NCBI RefSeq assembly: GCF_026341825.1
Contig: NZ_JAPENY010000001.1
Span: 2,790,001 to 2,854,000, forward strand
Direction: 5' to 3'
Source of the DNA: Streptomyces sp. NBC_00620
GTDB lineage: Bacteria > Actinomycetota > Actinomycetes > Streptomycetales > Streptomycetaceae
DNA: 64,000 nt
Position numbers and translations under genes: made by a program. Of this stretch, positions 25,526 through 34,803 are shown one piece after another. The first letter of the stretch is position 1, and every line of letters starts with the position of its first letter. The notes beneath the pieces were generated by a model, which was not told where the DNA came from, ran no database searches, and saw only the letters and a program-made list of their open reading frames with translations.

Positions 25526-26538
25526 GCCGCTTCGGCTGCTTCCGTCTTGCGGCGGGAGTCGGACCCGTCCGTATTCCGGCGGGAATCGATACGCGAGCGT
25601 GACGGCCAGCGCACGTCGTACGCCCAGCCGAGCTGCTCGCACCAGCGGATGATCCGGGCCGAGGAGTCCAGCTGGCCGCGCTCCACACCGTGCCGCGCCG
25701 AGGTCGGGTCGGCGTGGTGCAGGTTGTGCCAGGACTCGCCGCAGGAGAGCACGGCCAGCCACCACACGTTGCCCGAACGGTCACGCGACTTGAAGGGGCG
25801 CTTGCCCACCGCGTGGCAGATCGAGTTGATCGACCAGGTCACGTGGTGCAGCAACGCCACTCGGACGAGTGAGCCCCAGAAGAAACCGGTGAACGCGCCC
25901 CACCAGGACATCGTCGCCAGACCGCCGATGAGCGGCGGAAGGGCCAGCGAGAGGATCGTGTAGTAGAGGAAGTGGCGCGAGATCGCACGGATCGCCGGGT
26001 CCCTGATCAGATCCGGTGCGTACTTCTCCTGCGGGGTCCGCTCCTCGTCGAACATCCAGGCGATGTGCGCCCACCACAGGCCCTTCATCAGCGCCGGAAG
26101 CGTCTCCCCGAAGCGCCACGGCGAGTGGGGGTCGCCCTCGGCGTCGGAGAACTTGTGGTGCTTGCGGTGGTCGGCGACCCAGCGGACCACCGGCCCCTCG
26201 ACCGCCATCGAACCGGCGACCGCCAGCGCGATCCGCAACGGGCGTTTCGCCTTGAAGGCGCCGTGGGTGAAGTAGCGGTGGAAGCCGATCGTGACGCCGT
26301 GGCAACCCAGGTAGTAGAAGAAGACCAGCAGGCCGAGGTCGAGCCAGCTCACTCCCCCCCAGTTCCAGGCCAGCGGCACCGCGGCCACCAGTGCGAGGAA
26401 CGGGACGACGATGAAGAGGAGAAGCGCGAGCTGCTCGAGCGACCCCTTCTTCTCGCCGCCCAGCGTGGCGGGAGGAAGCGGGCCGTCGTCGTTGTTCGCC
26501 TGCGGGGCGTCGTCGATCACATCGGAGCTCGTGGTCAT
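25522..26538 (-). CDS. Acyl-CoA (delta-9) fatty acid desaturase
   Basis: 338 residues. Membrane di-iron desaturase with all three His boxes: HRYFTH, HRKHHKF and WHNLHHAD. It has four hydrophobic segments in two hairpins. It introduces a cis double bond into acyl chains to adjust membrane fluidity. ATG 26538 follows AGGGGA seven bases upstream. It is the first gene of a two-gene unit with the TetR regulator. An electron-donor partner (ferredoxin reductase) is not in the neighbourhood. Confidence 0.93.
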   Translation of the reverse strand: MTTSSDVIDDAPQANNDDGPLPPATLGGEKKGSLEQLALLLFIVVPFLALVAAVPLAWNWGGVSWLDLGLLVFFYYLGCHGVTIGFHRYFTHGAFKAKRPLRIALAVAGSMAVEGPVVRWVADHRKHHKFSDAEGDPHSPWRFGETLPALMKGLWWAHIAWMFDEERTPQEKYAPDLIRDPAIRAISRHFLYYTILSLALPPLIGGLATMSWWGAFTGFFWGSLVRVALLHHVTWSINSICHAVGKRPFKSRDRSGNVWWLAVLSCGESWHNLHHADPTSARHGVERGQLDSSARIIRWCEQLGWAYDVRWPSRSRIDSRRNTDGSDSRRKTEAAEAA

Positions 26539-26950
26539 GGGCGTCCCCTGTGGGGTTTCGAGGGTGGAGACAGATGTCCGGGGTGAGAGTTGAGCCAGAT
26601 GTCCGGGGTGCGGATCCCGGGGCCTTCAGGGTCCTCAGGTCCTCCCGGTACCGGGAAACGGAACCCAGGGTCCTCCCTCTATCTGACGGGATTCCCTACG
26701 CTTCCGTAACCTACGGCGTCGTAAGTATGGCAGCGCGTAGCCCGGCGGCAAGAGCCCGTGAGCCTGCGCGTCCGTGTGGACACCTATCCTTGGAGTCGGT
26801 CGGACAGCGCGGTCCGTTCTGTTTAATTCCCGGATGCCACGTTCCTAAGCGGCACCCGCCGCGCGGTCGCCACCCGGGTTCCCTCCCAGACGAGCTTCAG
26901 ACGAGCTTCCACTCTTCAGATGAGCTTCAACACTGCAAGGAGCCGCACCT
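26539..26950. promoter_or_regulatory. 412-bp spacer between desaturase and ppc with repeats and palindromes
   Basis: The spacer holds promoters for both divergent genes. CAGATGTCCGGGGTG occurs twice (26571-26585 and 26596-26610), 25 bp apart and close to the desaturase start. CCCGGTACCGGG (26645-26656) is a perfect palindrome. CCGTA-ACC-TACGG (26704-26716) is a second one, followed by CGTCGTAAG. Either palindrome could be the operator of the TetR regulator. Near ppc, GACGAGCTTC/ACGAGCTTC and GATGAGCTTC form short direct repeats (about 26890-26930). No small gene is convincing. Confidence 0.55.
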
Positions 26951-29683
26951 GTGAGCAGTGCCGACGACCAGACCACGACGACCAGCAGTGAGCTGCGCGC
27001 CGATATCCGCCGGTTGGGTGACCTGCTGGGCGAGACCCTGGTCCGCCAGGAGGGTCCCGAGCTCCTCGAACTGGTCGAGAAGGTCCGCCGACTCACCCGC
27101 GAGGACGGCGAGGCCGCCGCCGAACTGCTGCGCGGCACCGAACTGGAGACCGCGGCCAAGCTGGTCCGCGCCTTCTCGACGTACTTCCACCTCGCCAACG
27201 TCACCGAGCAGGTGCACCGCGGCCGCGAACTGCGCGCCAAGCGCGCCGCCGAGGGCAGCCTCCTCGCCCGTACGGCGGACCGGCTCAAGGACGCCGACCC
27301 CGACCACCTGCGCGAGACGGTCAAGAACCTGAACGTGCGCCCGGTCTTCACGGCGCACCCGACGGAGGCCGCACGCCGCTCGGTCCTCAACAAGCTGCGC
27401 CGCATCGCCGCGCTCCTGGAGACCCCGGTCATCGAGGCCGACCGCCGCCGCTACGACACCCGCCTGGCCGAGAACATCGACCTGGTGTGGCAGACGGACG
27501 AGCTGCGCGTCGTACGCCCCGAGCCCGCCGACGAGGCCCGCAACGCCATCTACTACCTCGACGAGCTGCACGCCGGCGCCGTCGGGGACGTACTGGAGGA
27601 CCTCACCGCCGAGCTGGAGCGCGTCGGGGTGACCCTCCCGGACGAGACCCGGCCGCTCACCTTCGGCACCTGGATCGGCGGCGACCGGGACGGCAACCCG
27701 AACGTCACCCCGGACGTCACCTGGGACGTCCTGATCCTCCAGCACGAGCACGGCATCAACGACGCCCTGGAGCTGATCGACGAACTCCGCGGCTTCCTGT
27801 CGAACTCGATCAGGTACACGGGCGCCACCGAGGAGCTCCTCACCTCCCTCCAGACCGACCTGGAGCGGCTCCCCGAGATCAGCCCCCGCTACAAGCGGCT
27901 GAACGCCGAGGAGCCCTACCGGCTCAAGGCCACCTGCATCCGCCAGAAGCTGGAGAACACCAAGAAGCGGCTGGCCCTGGGGACCCCCCACGAGGCCGGA
28001 CGCGACTACCTCGGCACCGCCGAGCTCCTCCACGACCTGACCCAGATCCAGTCCTCGCTGCGCGAGCACCGCGGCGCGCTGTTCGCCGACGGCCGGATGA
28101 ACCGCACGATCCGTACGCTCGCCGCCTTCGGTCTCCAGCTCGCCACCATGGACGTACGCGAACACGCGGACGCCCACCACCACGCGCTCGGCCAGCTCTT
28201 CGACCGCCTCGGCGAGGAGTCCTGGCGCTACACCGACATGCCCCGCGACTACCGCACCAAGCTCCTCGCCAAGGAGCTCAGGTCCCGGCGCCCGCTGGCC
28301 CCGACCCCGGCTCCGCTGGACGCCGCGGGCCAGAAGACCCTGGGCGTGTTCGAGACGATCAAGCGGGCCCTGAAGATCTTCGGGCCCGAGGTCATCGAGT
28401 CGTACATCATCTCGATGTGCCAGGGCGCGGACGACGTCTTCGCGGCGGCCGTGCTCGCGCGTGAGGCCGGGCTCCTCGACCTGCACGGCAACTGGGCGAA
28501 GATCGGCATCGTGCCGCTCCTGGAGACGACGGACGAGCTCAAGGCCGCCGACACCATCCTGGAGGACATGCTCTCCGACCCCTCCTACCGGCGCCTCGTC
28601 GCGCTGCGCGGAGACGTCCAGGAGGTCATGCTCGGCTACTCCGACTCCTCCAAGTTCGGCGGCATCACGACCTCGCAGTGGGAGATCCACCGGGCGCAGC
28701 GGCGCCTGCGCGACGTCGCCCACCGCTACGGCGTACGCCTTCGTCTCTTCCACGGCCGCGGTGGCACCGTCGGCCGTGGCGGCGGCCCCTCGCACGACGC
28801 GATCCTCGCGCAGCCCTGGGGCACCCTGGAGGGCGAGATCAAGGTGACCGAGCAGGGCGAGGTCATCTCCGACAAGTACCTGGTGCCCTCGCTGGCCCGC
28901 GAGAACCTGGAGCTGACCGTCGCGGCCACCCTCCAGGCGTCCGCCCTGCACACCTCCCCGCGCCAGTCGGACGAGGCGCTGGCCCGCTGGGACGCGGCGA
29001 TGGACGTCGTCTCCGACGCGGCGCACCAGGAGTACCGCCGGCTCGTCGAGGACCCCGACCTGCCGACCTACTTCCTCGCCTCCACGCCGGTCGACCAGCT
29101 CGCCGACCTGCACCTGGGCTCACGGCCCTCCCGCCGCCCCGGCTCGGGCGTCTCGCTCGACGGACTGCGCGCCATTCCCTGGGTCTTCGGCTGGACCCAG
29201 TCCCGGCAGATCGTCCCCGGCTGGTACGGCGTCGGCTCCGGCCTCAAGGCCCTGCGCGAGGCCGGCCTCGACACCGTGCTCGACGAGATGCACGACCAGT
29301 GGCACTTCTTCCGCAACTTCCTCTCCAACGTCGAGATGACGCTGGCCAAGACCGACCTGCGGATCGCCGGCCACTACGTCGACACCCTCGTACCGGACGA
29401 GCTCAAGCACGTCTTCGACGCCATCCGCGCCGAGCACGAGCTCACCGTCCGCGAGGTGCTGCGCATCACCGGCGGAGAGAAGCTGCTCGACACCCACCCC
29501 GTCCTCCAGCAGACCTTCTCCATCCGCGACGCCTACCTGGACCCGATCTCCTACCTCCAGGTGGCCCTGCTGAAGCGCCAGCGCGACGAGGCGGCGGCCG
29601 GCTCCGCCCCCGACCCGCTGCTGTCCAGGGCCCTGCTCCTGACGGTCAACGGTGTGGCGGCGGGACTGCGCAACACCGGCTGA
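26951..29683 (+). CDS. ppc: Phosphoenolpyruvate carboxylase
   Basis: 910 residues from GTG 26951, full length. It adds bicarbonate to PEP to make oxaloacetate, the main anaplerotic step. Catalytic His lies in [13 protein letters not shown]. Other signatures are [15 protein letters not shown], the mobile loop [19 protein letters not shown] with Arg/Gly residues, [12 protein letters not shown] and the C-terminal RNTG. The gene is monocistronic and ends at a strong terminator. Its upstream spacer is shared with the desaturase operon. Confidence 0.97.
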   Translation: MSSADDQTTTTSSELRADIRRLGDLLGETLVRQEGPELLELVEKVRRLTREDGEAAAELLRGTELETAAKLVRAFSTYFHLANVTEQVHRGRELRAKRAAEGSLLARTADRLKDADPDHLRETVKNLNVRPVFTAHPTEAARRSVLNKLRRIAALLETPVIEADRRRYDTRLAENIDLVWQTDELRVVRPEPADEARNAIYYLDELHAGAVGDVLEDLTAELERVGVTLPDETRPLTFGTWIGGDRDGNPNVTPDVTWDVLILQHEHGINDALELIDELRGFLSNSIRYTGATEELLTSLQTDLERLPEISPRYKRLNAEEPYRLKATCIRQKLENTKKRLALGTPHEAGRDYLGTAELLHDLTQIQSSLREHRGALFADGRMNRTIRTLAAFGLQLATMDVREHADAHHHALGQLFDRLGEESWRYTDMPRDYRTKLLAKELRSRRPLAPTPAPLDAAGQKTLGVFETIKRALKIFGPEVIESYIISMCQGADDVFAAAVLAREAGLLDLHGNWAKIGIVPLLETTDELKAADTILEDMLSDPSYRRLVALRGDVQEVMLGYSDSSKFGGITTSQWEIHRAQRRLRDVAHRYGVRLRLFHGRGGTVGRGGGPSHDAILAQPWGTLEGEIKVTEQGEVISDKYLVPSLARENLELTVAATLQASALHTSPRQSDEALARWDAAMDVVSDAAHQEYRRLVEDPDLPTYFLASTPVDQLADLHLGSRPSRRPGSGVSLDGLRAIPWVFGWTQSRQIVPGWYGVGSGLKALREAGLDTVLDEMHDQWHFFRNFLSNVEMTLAKTDLRIAGHYVDTLVPDELKHVFDAIRAEHELTVREVLRITGGEKLLDTHPVLQQTFSIRDAYLDPISYLQVALLKRQRDEAAAGSAPDPLLSRALLLTVNGVAAGLRNTG

Positions 29684-29694
29684 CCGCCGGTTCC

Positions 29695-29738
29695 ACGACG
29701 GCGCCCCCGTGTTCGTGAAAACACGGGGGCGCCGTCGT
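29695..29738. terminator. Bidirectional terminator between ppc and a membrane protein gene
   Basis: A 19-bp perfect stem (29695-29713 with 29720-29738) surrounds a six-base loop. Stem begins ACGACGGCGCCCCCG. It lies between the ppc stop and the convergent membrane-protein stop at 29748. Confidence 0.85.
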
Positions 29739-29747
29739 TCATCCAGG

Positions 29748-30257
29748 TCACAAGGCCAGGAACGTCACCGTCAGTTGCACGAACCCCGCCCCCGCCAGCA
29801 CCCACGCAAGTCGCGTGAGCCGCAGTCCGCCCGCGACCACCACCGAGGCGAGCAGCAGGGCGCCGCCGAGGGGGATCCAGGCGTAGAGGAGTCCGGCGGG
29901 GCCCGAGCGGACTACGTCGTTGCTGCCCGGCTTCACGGTGACCGAGTAGATCTGACCCTTCTTCACCGCGACCGACTCCTCGATCGTGACGCGGGCCCGC
30001 GCCTCCGATCCCGTCGACGCGGGCGTGTACGGACCCGTGCAGGTCTCGCCCGAGCACGCCGTGACCGTCATCGTCCCCTGCTCCCGGCCCTTGCCCAGCA
30101 TCACGTGCTGAGCCGTGCCCCAGGAGCCCCAGATGCCCGCGATCAGGATCAGCGCCGCGACCGTACCCATCGTCGCGAGTTGTCCGAACCGCAGGGCCGC
30201 GTACGCGTTCTGGCGGGAGCTTTGATCTGAGGTGACGGCGGGCATGGCGGGGATCAT
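29748..30257 (-). CDS. Hypothetical membrane protein
   Basis: 169 residues from ATG 30257, or 165 from the Met four codons later. One membrane segment is near the N-terminus (TMGTVAALILIAGIWGSWG), followed by an outer loop of about 70 residues with a Cys pair (ACSGETCTGPY) that may form a disulfide. Two more membrane segments lie in the C-terminal third (LYAWIPLGGALLLASVVVAG and VLAGAGFVQLTVTFLAL). No family is recognised. It lies between the ppc terminator and pth; function unknown. Confidence 0.7.
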   Translation of the reverse strand: MIPAMPAVTSDQSSRQNAYAALRFGQLATMGTVAALILIAGIWGSWGTAQHVMLGKGREQGTMTVTACSGETCTGPYTPASTGSEARARVTIEESVAVKKGQIYSVTVKPGSNDVVRSGPAGLLYAWIPLGGALLLASVVVAGGLRLTRLAWVLAGAGFVQLTVTFLAL

Positions 30258-30348
30258 TGGCCATGGCCGTGCGCTCGGTCAACTCCGGTGCGGGACAAGT
30301 CCCGAGTTGTACGTACCTTTCGGCGCGGCACGCCGGGCAGTCGCCCTC

Positions 30349-30966
30349 TCAGGAGTTGTACGAGCTCTGCGCCCGCTCCAGACCGTCGATGACCAGACAC
30401 TCCACCGCGTCCGACGCGCGGTCCACGAGGTAGTCGAGCTCCTTGCGCTCCGCCGACGAGAAGTCCTTCAGGACGAAATCGGCGACCTGCATACGCCCCG
30501 GAGGGCGCCCGATCCCGAACCGCACCCGGTGGTAGTCCGGGCCCATCACCTTCGTCATGGACTTGAGCCCGTTGTGGCCGTTGTCGCCGCCGCCGAGCTT
30601 GAGACGCAGGACGCCGTAGTCGATGTCCAGCTCGTCATGGATCGCGACGACGTGCCCGAGCGGCACCTTGTAGAAGTCGCGCAGCGCGTTCACCGGGCCG
30701 CCGGACAGGTTCATGTACGACATCGGCTTGGCCAGGATCACCCGCCGGTTCGCCGGTCCGGGCGGGCCGATGCGCCCCTCGATCACCTGCGCCTGCGCCT
30801 TCCCGGCCCGCTTGAACTTCCCGCCGATCCGCTCCGCCAGCAGATCGGCCACCATGAAGCCCACGTTGTGCCGGTTCATGGCGTACTCGGGCCCTGGGTT
30901 GCCGAGCCCCACGATCAGCCAGGGGGCGGCTGCGTCGGTCGTCGTCGTCACGTCCGTGTCTCCCAT
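30349..30966 (-). CDS. pth: Peptidyl-tRNA hydrolase
   Basis: 205 residues. It releases peptides from prematurely dissociated peptidyl-tRNA. The active-site set is present: [18 protein letters not shown] with the catalytic His, [18 protein letters not shown] with the key Asp, and [13 protein letters not shown] with the key Asn. It is last in the minus-strand series glmU, prs, rplY, pth. A hairpin lies between it and rplY, so its expression may be partly attenuated. Confidence 0.96.
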   Translation of the reverse strand: MGDTDVTTTTDAAAPWLIVGLGNPGPEYAMNRHNVGFMVADLLAERIGGKFKRAGKAQAQVIEGRIGPPGPANRRVILAKPMSYMNLSGGPVNALRDFYKVPLGHVVAIHDELDIDYGVLRLKLGGGDNGHNGLKSMTKVMGPDYHRVRFGIGRPPGRMQVADFVLKDFSSAERKELDYLVDRASDAVECLVIDGLERAQSSYNS

Positions 30967-30985
30967 GTGTCCTTGATACGCGTCA

Positions 30986-31011
30986 GCCGCCGCTCCCGGA
31001 GGAGCGGCGGC
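30986..31011 (-). terminator. Hairpin between rplY and pth
   Basis: GCCGCCGCTCC (30986-30996) pairs with GGAGCGGCGGC (31001-31011) around CGGA. An intercistronic terminator or attenuator on the minus-strand transcript. Confidence 0.7.
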
Positions 31012-31035
31012 CGACGAACGATGACCAGGTGAGGA

Positions 31036-31617
31036 TCAGGCCTCGGTGGTCTCGGCCTCGTCCGCGGAGGCCTCCTCCGCCTGGGCGGCCAGGACCTGGA
31101 GGACGACCGCGTCCTCGTCGATCACCAGCGTGGTGCCCTCGGGAAGCGGGATGTCCTTGGCGAGGATGGCCGCGCCGGCCTCGAGGCCCGCGATGGAGAC
31201 GGTGACCGACTCGGGGATGTGGGTGGCCTCGGCCTCGACCGTCAGCGTGCTCAGCACGTGCTCGAGAAGGTACGCGCCCGGGGCCAGCTCGCCCTCGGTG
31301 TGGACGTAGACCTCGACGGTGACCTTCTCGCCGCTCTTCACGGTGAGCAGGTCGACGTGCACGAGGGAGCCCTTGATCGCGTCGCGCTGGACGGCCTTCG
31401 GGATCGCCAGCTCGGTCTTGCCCTCGATGTCCAGGGTGAGCAGGACGTTCGCGGTACGCAGGGCGAGCTGGAGCTCGTGGCCCGGCAGCGTGACGTGGAC
31501 GGGGTCGGCACCGTGACCGTAGACAACGGCCGGAACCTTGTTCTCGCGACGGATACGGCGGGAGGCGCCCTTGCCGAACTCGGTGCGGGTCTCGGCGGCG
31601 AGCTTGACGTCAGCCAT
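31036..31617 (-). CDS. rplY: Ribosomal protein bL25, long (CTC) form
   Basis: 193 residues from ATG 31617 (MADVKLAAETRTEFGKGASRR cut at its core TEFGKGASRRIRRENK). GAGGAG lies seven bases upstream. The N-terminal bL25 domain binds 5S rRNA. The C-terminal TL5/CTC beta domain (from about residue 100, VEVYVHTEGELAPGAYLLEH in part) is followed by an acidic Glu/Ala tail. It lies between prs and pth, a common actinobacterial order. Confidence 0.94.
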   Translation of the reverse strand: MADVKLAAETRTEFGKGASRRIRRENKVPAVVYGHGADPVHVTLPGHELQLALRTANVLLTLDIEGKTELAIPKAVQRDAIKGSLVHVDLLTVKSGEKVTVEVYVHTEGELAPGAYLLEHVLSTLTVEAEATHIPESVTVSIAGLEAGAAILAKDIPLPEGTTLVIDEDAVVLQVLAAQAEEASADEAETTEA

Positions 31618-31651
31618 GTTCACTCCTCGTAGATCAATTGGGGATGGGGGT

Positions 31652-31684
31652 CCCCCCGCTCGAGCGAAGTCGAGAGTGGGGGAG
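31652..31684. repeat. Small dispersed Streptomyces hairpin repeat
   Basis: CCCCC and GGGGG arms flank CTCGA-GCGAAG-TCGAG (31659-31674), giving a stable stem-loop in the 5' leader region of rplY. Elements of this sequence type are common between Streptomyces genes. Upstream, TACGGCCT (31757) and AGGCCGTA (31801) form another loose inverted pair. Confidence 0.6.
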
Positions 31685-31849
31685 GTCACCCGGCCGAACA
31701 TCGGCCTGCTACGAAGAGCGCGTCGATAACGGACCGCCGTACGCTTTTGAAAGCGGTACGGCCTCCCTCGCCGAGCAACTGTGACAGCTTACTGGGCGGG
31801 AAGGCCGTATCAGAAATCGATCTACGGGAGCGACCGGTGCAGCGGGGGC

Positions 31850-32824
31850 CTACTGCTCCTCGAAGAGGCTCGTCACCGAACCGTCCTCGAAGACCTCGCG
31901 GACCGCGTTCGCGATCGTCGGCGCGATGGACAGCACCGTGATCTTGTCGAGCTCCAGCTCGCCCGGGGTCGGCAGGGTGTCCGTGAAGATGAACTCGCTG
32001 ACCTTGGAGTTCTTCAGACGGTCGGCCGCCGGGCCGGAGAGCACACCGTGCGTGGCCGTGACGATGACGTCCTCGGCGCCGTGCGCGAACAGGGCGTCGG
32101 CGGCGGCACAGATCGTGCCACCGGTGTCGATCATGTCGTCGACCAGGACGCAGACGCGGCCCTTCACGTCACCGACGACCTCGTGGACGGTGACCTGGTT
32201 GGCGACGTCCTTGTCGCGGCGCTTGTGCACGATCGCGAGGGGAGCGTCGAGACGGTCGCACCAGCGGTCGGCGACCCGCACGCGGCCGGCGTCGGGGGAG
32301 ACGACGGTCAGCTTGGAACGGTCGACCTTCGCGCCCACGTAGTCCGCGAGGATCGGCAGCGCGAAGAGATGATCGACCGGGCCGTCGAAGAAGCCCTGGA
32401 TCTGGTCGGTGTGCAGGTCGACCGTGAGGATGCGGTGGGCACCGGCCGTCTTCATCAGGTCGGCGATCAGGCGCGCCGAGATGGGTTCACGTCCACGGTG
32501 CTTCTTGTCCTGCCGGGCGTAACCGTAGAAGGGCACGATCACGGTGATGCTCCGGGCGGAGGCCCGCTTCAGAGCGTCGATCATGATCAACTGCTCCATG
32601 ATCCACTGGTTGATCGGGGCCGTGTGGCTCTGGATCACGAAGCAGTCCGCGCCACGCGCCGACTCCTCGTAACGGACGTAGATCTCGCCGTTGGCGAAGT
32701 CGAAGGCCTTCGTCGGGACTACCCCGACACCCAGCTTGTGGGCGACCTCCTCGGCAAGCTCGGGGTGGGCGCGGCCGGAGAAGAACATCATCTTCTTCTC
32801 GCCGGTCGTCTTGATCCCGGTCAC
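31850..32824 (-). CDS. prs: Ribose-phosphate pyrophosphokinase
   Basis: 324 residues from GTG 32824, with GAGGAG about eight bases upstream. It makes PRPP from ribose-5-phosphate and ATP for nucleotide, His and Trp synthesis. Signatures: FFSGRAHPELAEEVAHKLG, FANGEIYVR, the flexible-loop and regulatory region YARQDKKHRGREPISARL, the metal-binding TVDLHTDQIQGFF, and the PRPP loop VLVDDMIDTGGT. It follows glmU by 121 bp; this glmU-prs pairing is conserved in many Gram-positive bacteria. Confidence 0.96.
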   Translation of the reverse strand: MTGIKTTGEKKMMFFSGRAHPELAEEVAHKLGVGVVPTKAFDFANGEIYVRYEESARGADCFVIQSHTAPINQWIMEQLIMIDALKRASARSITVIVPFYGYARQDKKHRGREPISARLIADLMKTAGAHRILTVDLHTDQIQGFFDGPVDHLFALPILADYVGAKVDRSKLTVVSPDAGRVRVADRWCDRLDAPLAIVHKRRDKDVANQVTVHEVVGDVKGRVCVLVDDMIDTGGTICAAADALFAHGAEDVIVTATHGVLSGPAADRLKNSKVSEFIFTDTLPTPGELELDKITVLSIAPTIANAVREVFEDGSVTSLFEEQ

Positions 32825-32945
32825 AGCACTGTCTCCTCAGAGGTGTCTCAGCTGGGTGTTGAGAGGTGGTCTCAGCTGGCGTGTGGGTGCACGGTGCGGA
32901 AGTGCATTTATCACGGTACGCCGTGTCGGACGTGCCGGTTTCCGG

Positions 32946-34394
32946 TCAGGCTTCGCCCTCCGGCTCCCGGGAAGCCACCTCGGCCGCCTTCGCGGCCGCA
33001 CTCCCCGGACGCTTGCGGGCCACCCAACCCTCGATATTCCGCTGCTGGCCACGGGCCACGGCCAGCGAACCGGGCGGCACGTCCTTGGTGATGACCGAGC
33101 CCGCCGCGGTGTAGGCGCCGTCCCCGATGGTGACAGGCGCCACAAACATGTTGTCCGAACCGGTACGGCAGTGCGAGCCGATCGTCGTGTGGTGCTTGTC
33201 CTTGCCGTCGTAGTTCACGAAGACGCTGGCCGCACCGATGTTGGAGTACTCGCCGATCGTCGCGTCACCCACGTACGACAGGTGCGGGATCTTCGTGCCC
33301 TCGCCGATCGTCGCGTTCTTCGTCTCGACGTACGTGCCGACCTTGGCCTTGAGACCGATGCAGGTGCCGGGGCGCAGATACGCGAACGGGCCGACGTTCG
33401 CCTGCGGGCCGACCTCGGCGTTGTTCGCGACCGTGTTGTCGACCCGGGCTCCCGCGCCCACCCTGGTGTCGGTCAGACGGGAGTTGGGGCCGACCTCGGC
33501 GCCCTCGGCGAGATGCGTGGCGCCCTGGAGCTGGGTGCCCGGGTGCACGATCGCGTCCCGCTCGAAGGTGACGGTGACGTCGACCCAGGTGGAGGCCGGG
33601 TCGATGATGCTCACCCCGGCGAGCATGGCCTGCGTGAGCAGCCGGTCGTTGAGGATGCGGCGGGCCTCGGCGAGCTGGACGCGGTTGTTGATGCCGGCGA
33701 TCTCGCGGTGGTCGCCGGCGATGGAGGCGCCGACGCGGTGCCCGGCCTCGCGCAGGATGCCCAGGACGTCCGTCAGGTACTCCTCGCCCTGGCTGTTGTC
33801 CGTACGCACCTTGCCGAGGGCGTCCGCCAGGAGCTGCCCGTCGAAGGCGAAGACACCCGAGTTGATCTCACGGATGGCGCGCTGGGACCCGTCGGCGTCC
33901 TTGTGCTCGACGATCGCGGTGACCGCGCCGCTGGCACCGTCGCGGACGATGCGGCCGTAGCCGGTCGCGTCCGGGACCTCGGCGGTCAGCACGGTGACCG
34001 CGTTGCCGTCCGTGGTGTGCGTCGCGGCGAGGTTCTTCAGTGTCTCCCCGGTGAGCAGCGGGGTGTCACCGCACACGACGACCACCGTGCCGTCGACGCC
34101 GCCGCCCAGCTCCTCCAGGCCCATCCGCACCGCGTGCCCGGTGCCGTTCTGCTCCGCCTGCACGGCGGTGCGTACACCCGGGTCGATCTCACCGAGGTGC
34201 GCGACGACCTTCTCGCGGGCGTGACCGACCACGACGACCAGGTTCTCGGGCTCCAACTCGCGCGCTGCCGCGAGCACATGACCCACCAGGGAACGGCCAC
34301 ACAGTTCGTGCAGAACCTTAGGTGTGGCCGACTTCATACGGGTGCCCTCACCCGCTGCGAGTACGACGACGGCTGCCGGGCGATTGGCGCTCAC
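32946..34394 (-). CDS. glmU: Bifunctional GlcNAc-1-P uridylyltransferase / GlcN-1-P acetyltransferase
   Basis: 482 residues from GTG 34394. It makes UDP-GlcNAc for peptidoglycan. The N-terminal pyrophosphorylase has VVLAAGEGTRMKSATPKVLHEL and QNGTGHAVRMGLEEL, with GDTPLL. From about residue 255 a left-handed beta-helix of hexapeptide repeats forms the acetyltransferase, containing NNAEVGPQANVGPFAYLRPG, GTYVETKNATIGEGTK and YDGKDKHHTTIG. The C-terminal tail is Ala/Lys-rich. It follows tRNA-Gln on the same strand. Confidence 0.96.
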   Translation of the reverse strand: MSANRPAAVVVLAAGEGTRMKSATPKVLHELCGRSLVGHVLAAARELEPENLVVVVGHAREKVVAHLGEIDPGVRTAVQAEQNGTGHAVRMGLEELGGGVDGTVVVVCGDTPLLTGETLKNLAATHTTDGNAVTVLTAEVPDATGYGRIVRDGASGAVTAIVEHKDADGSQRAIREINSGVFAFDGQLLADALGKVRTDNSQGEEYLTDVLGILREAGHRVGASIAGDHREIAGINNRVQLAEARRILNDRLLTQAMLAGVSIIDPASTWVDVTVTFERDAIVHPGTQLQGATHLAEGAEVGPNSRLTDTRVGAGARVDNTVANNAEVGPQANVGPFAYLRPGTCIGLKAKVGTYVETKNATIGEGTKIPHLSYVGDATIGEYSNIGAASVFVNYDGKDKHHTTIGSHCRTGSDNMFVAPVTIGDGAYTAAGSVITKDVPPGSLAVARGQQRNIEGWVARKRPGSAAAKAAEVASREPEGEA

Positions 34395-34474
34395 GGGGTA
34401 TGTCCTTCGGCTACGGATGGCTGGGGTGTGGACATCCGCAGGATACCGGGGTGTTTCAGGGGGGATATGAGAGT

Positions 34475-34500
34475 GGGCCCTGACTGAGCTGTCAGGACCC
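34475..34500 (-). terminator. Terminator of tRNA-Gln
   Basis: GGGCCCTGAC (34475-34484) and GTCAGGACCC (34491-34500) form a stem with one mismatch, just 3' of the minus-strand tRNA and ahead of glmU. Confidence 0.65.
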
Positions 34501-34514
34501 GAATCGTGCTATTG

Positions 34515-34586
34515 CTCCCCCGCCAGGACTCGAACCCGGACATATGGCACCAAAAGCCACAGTGCTGCCGATTACACCACGGGGGA
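34515..34586 (-). tRNA. tRNA-Gln (anticodon UUG)
   Basis: Read on the minus strand, the 72-nt gene begins TCCCCCG and ends CGGGGGA plus discriminator G. The acceptor stem pairs fully. The D arm has GTGTAATCGGCAGCAC. The anticodon loop TTTTGGT has anticodon TTG between GTGGC and GCCAT. The T arm is TCCGGGTTCGAGTCCTGG-like with the TTCGA loop. CCA is not encoded. The whole matches the bacterial tRNA-Gln pattern. Confidence 0.95.
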
Positions 34587-34803
34587 TCAAGGTCGACCGA
34601 ACCGGATATTTGGTCAGGTCGCCGAGTTGGCACCCAACACTATGCCGTACCAGGCGCCTTCCGTGCGACGGTACAACTCGGGGCCCCTCACCTGCGCTGC
34701 GTGATACCAGGCGGTTTCGCTTCTGTTCGATTTCTGGGTGTGGTGTAGGCCAGTAGCCGAAACTCACCGGAAAAGGGGCGGGGGGCGACCGTAGGCTGGA
34801 GGC

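Noticed and set aside
34515..34800. tRNA-Gln as an integration site for a mobile element
   Set aside because: No integrase, and I found no duplicate of the tRNA 3' end in the flanking sequence; genes on both sides are core housekeeping.
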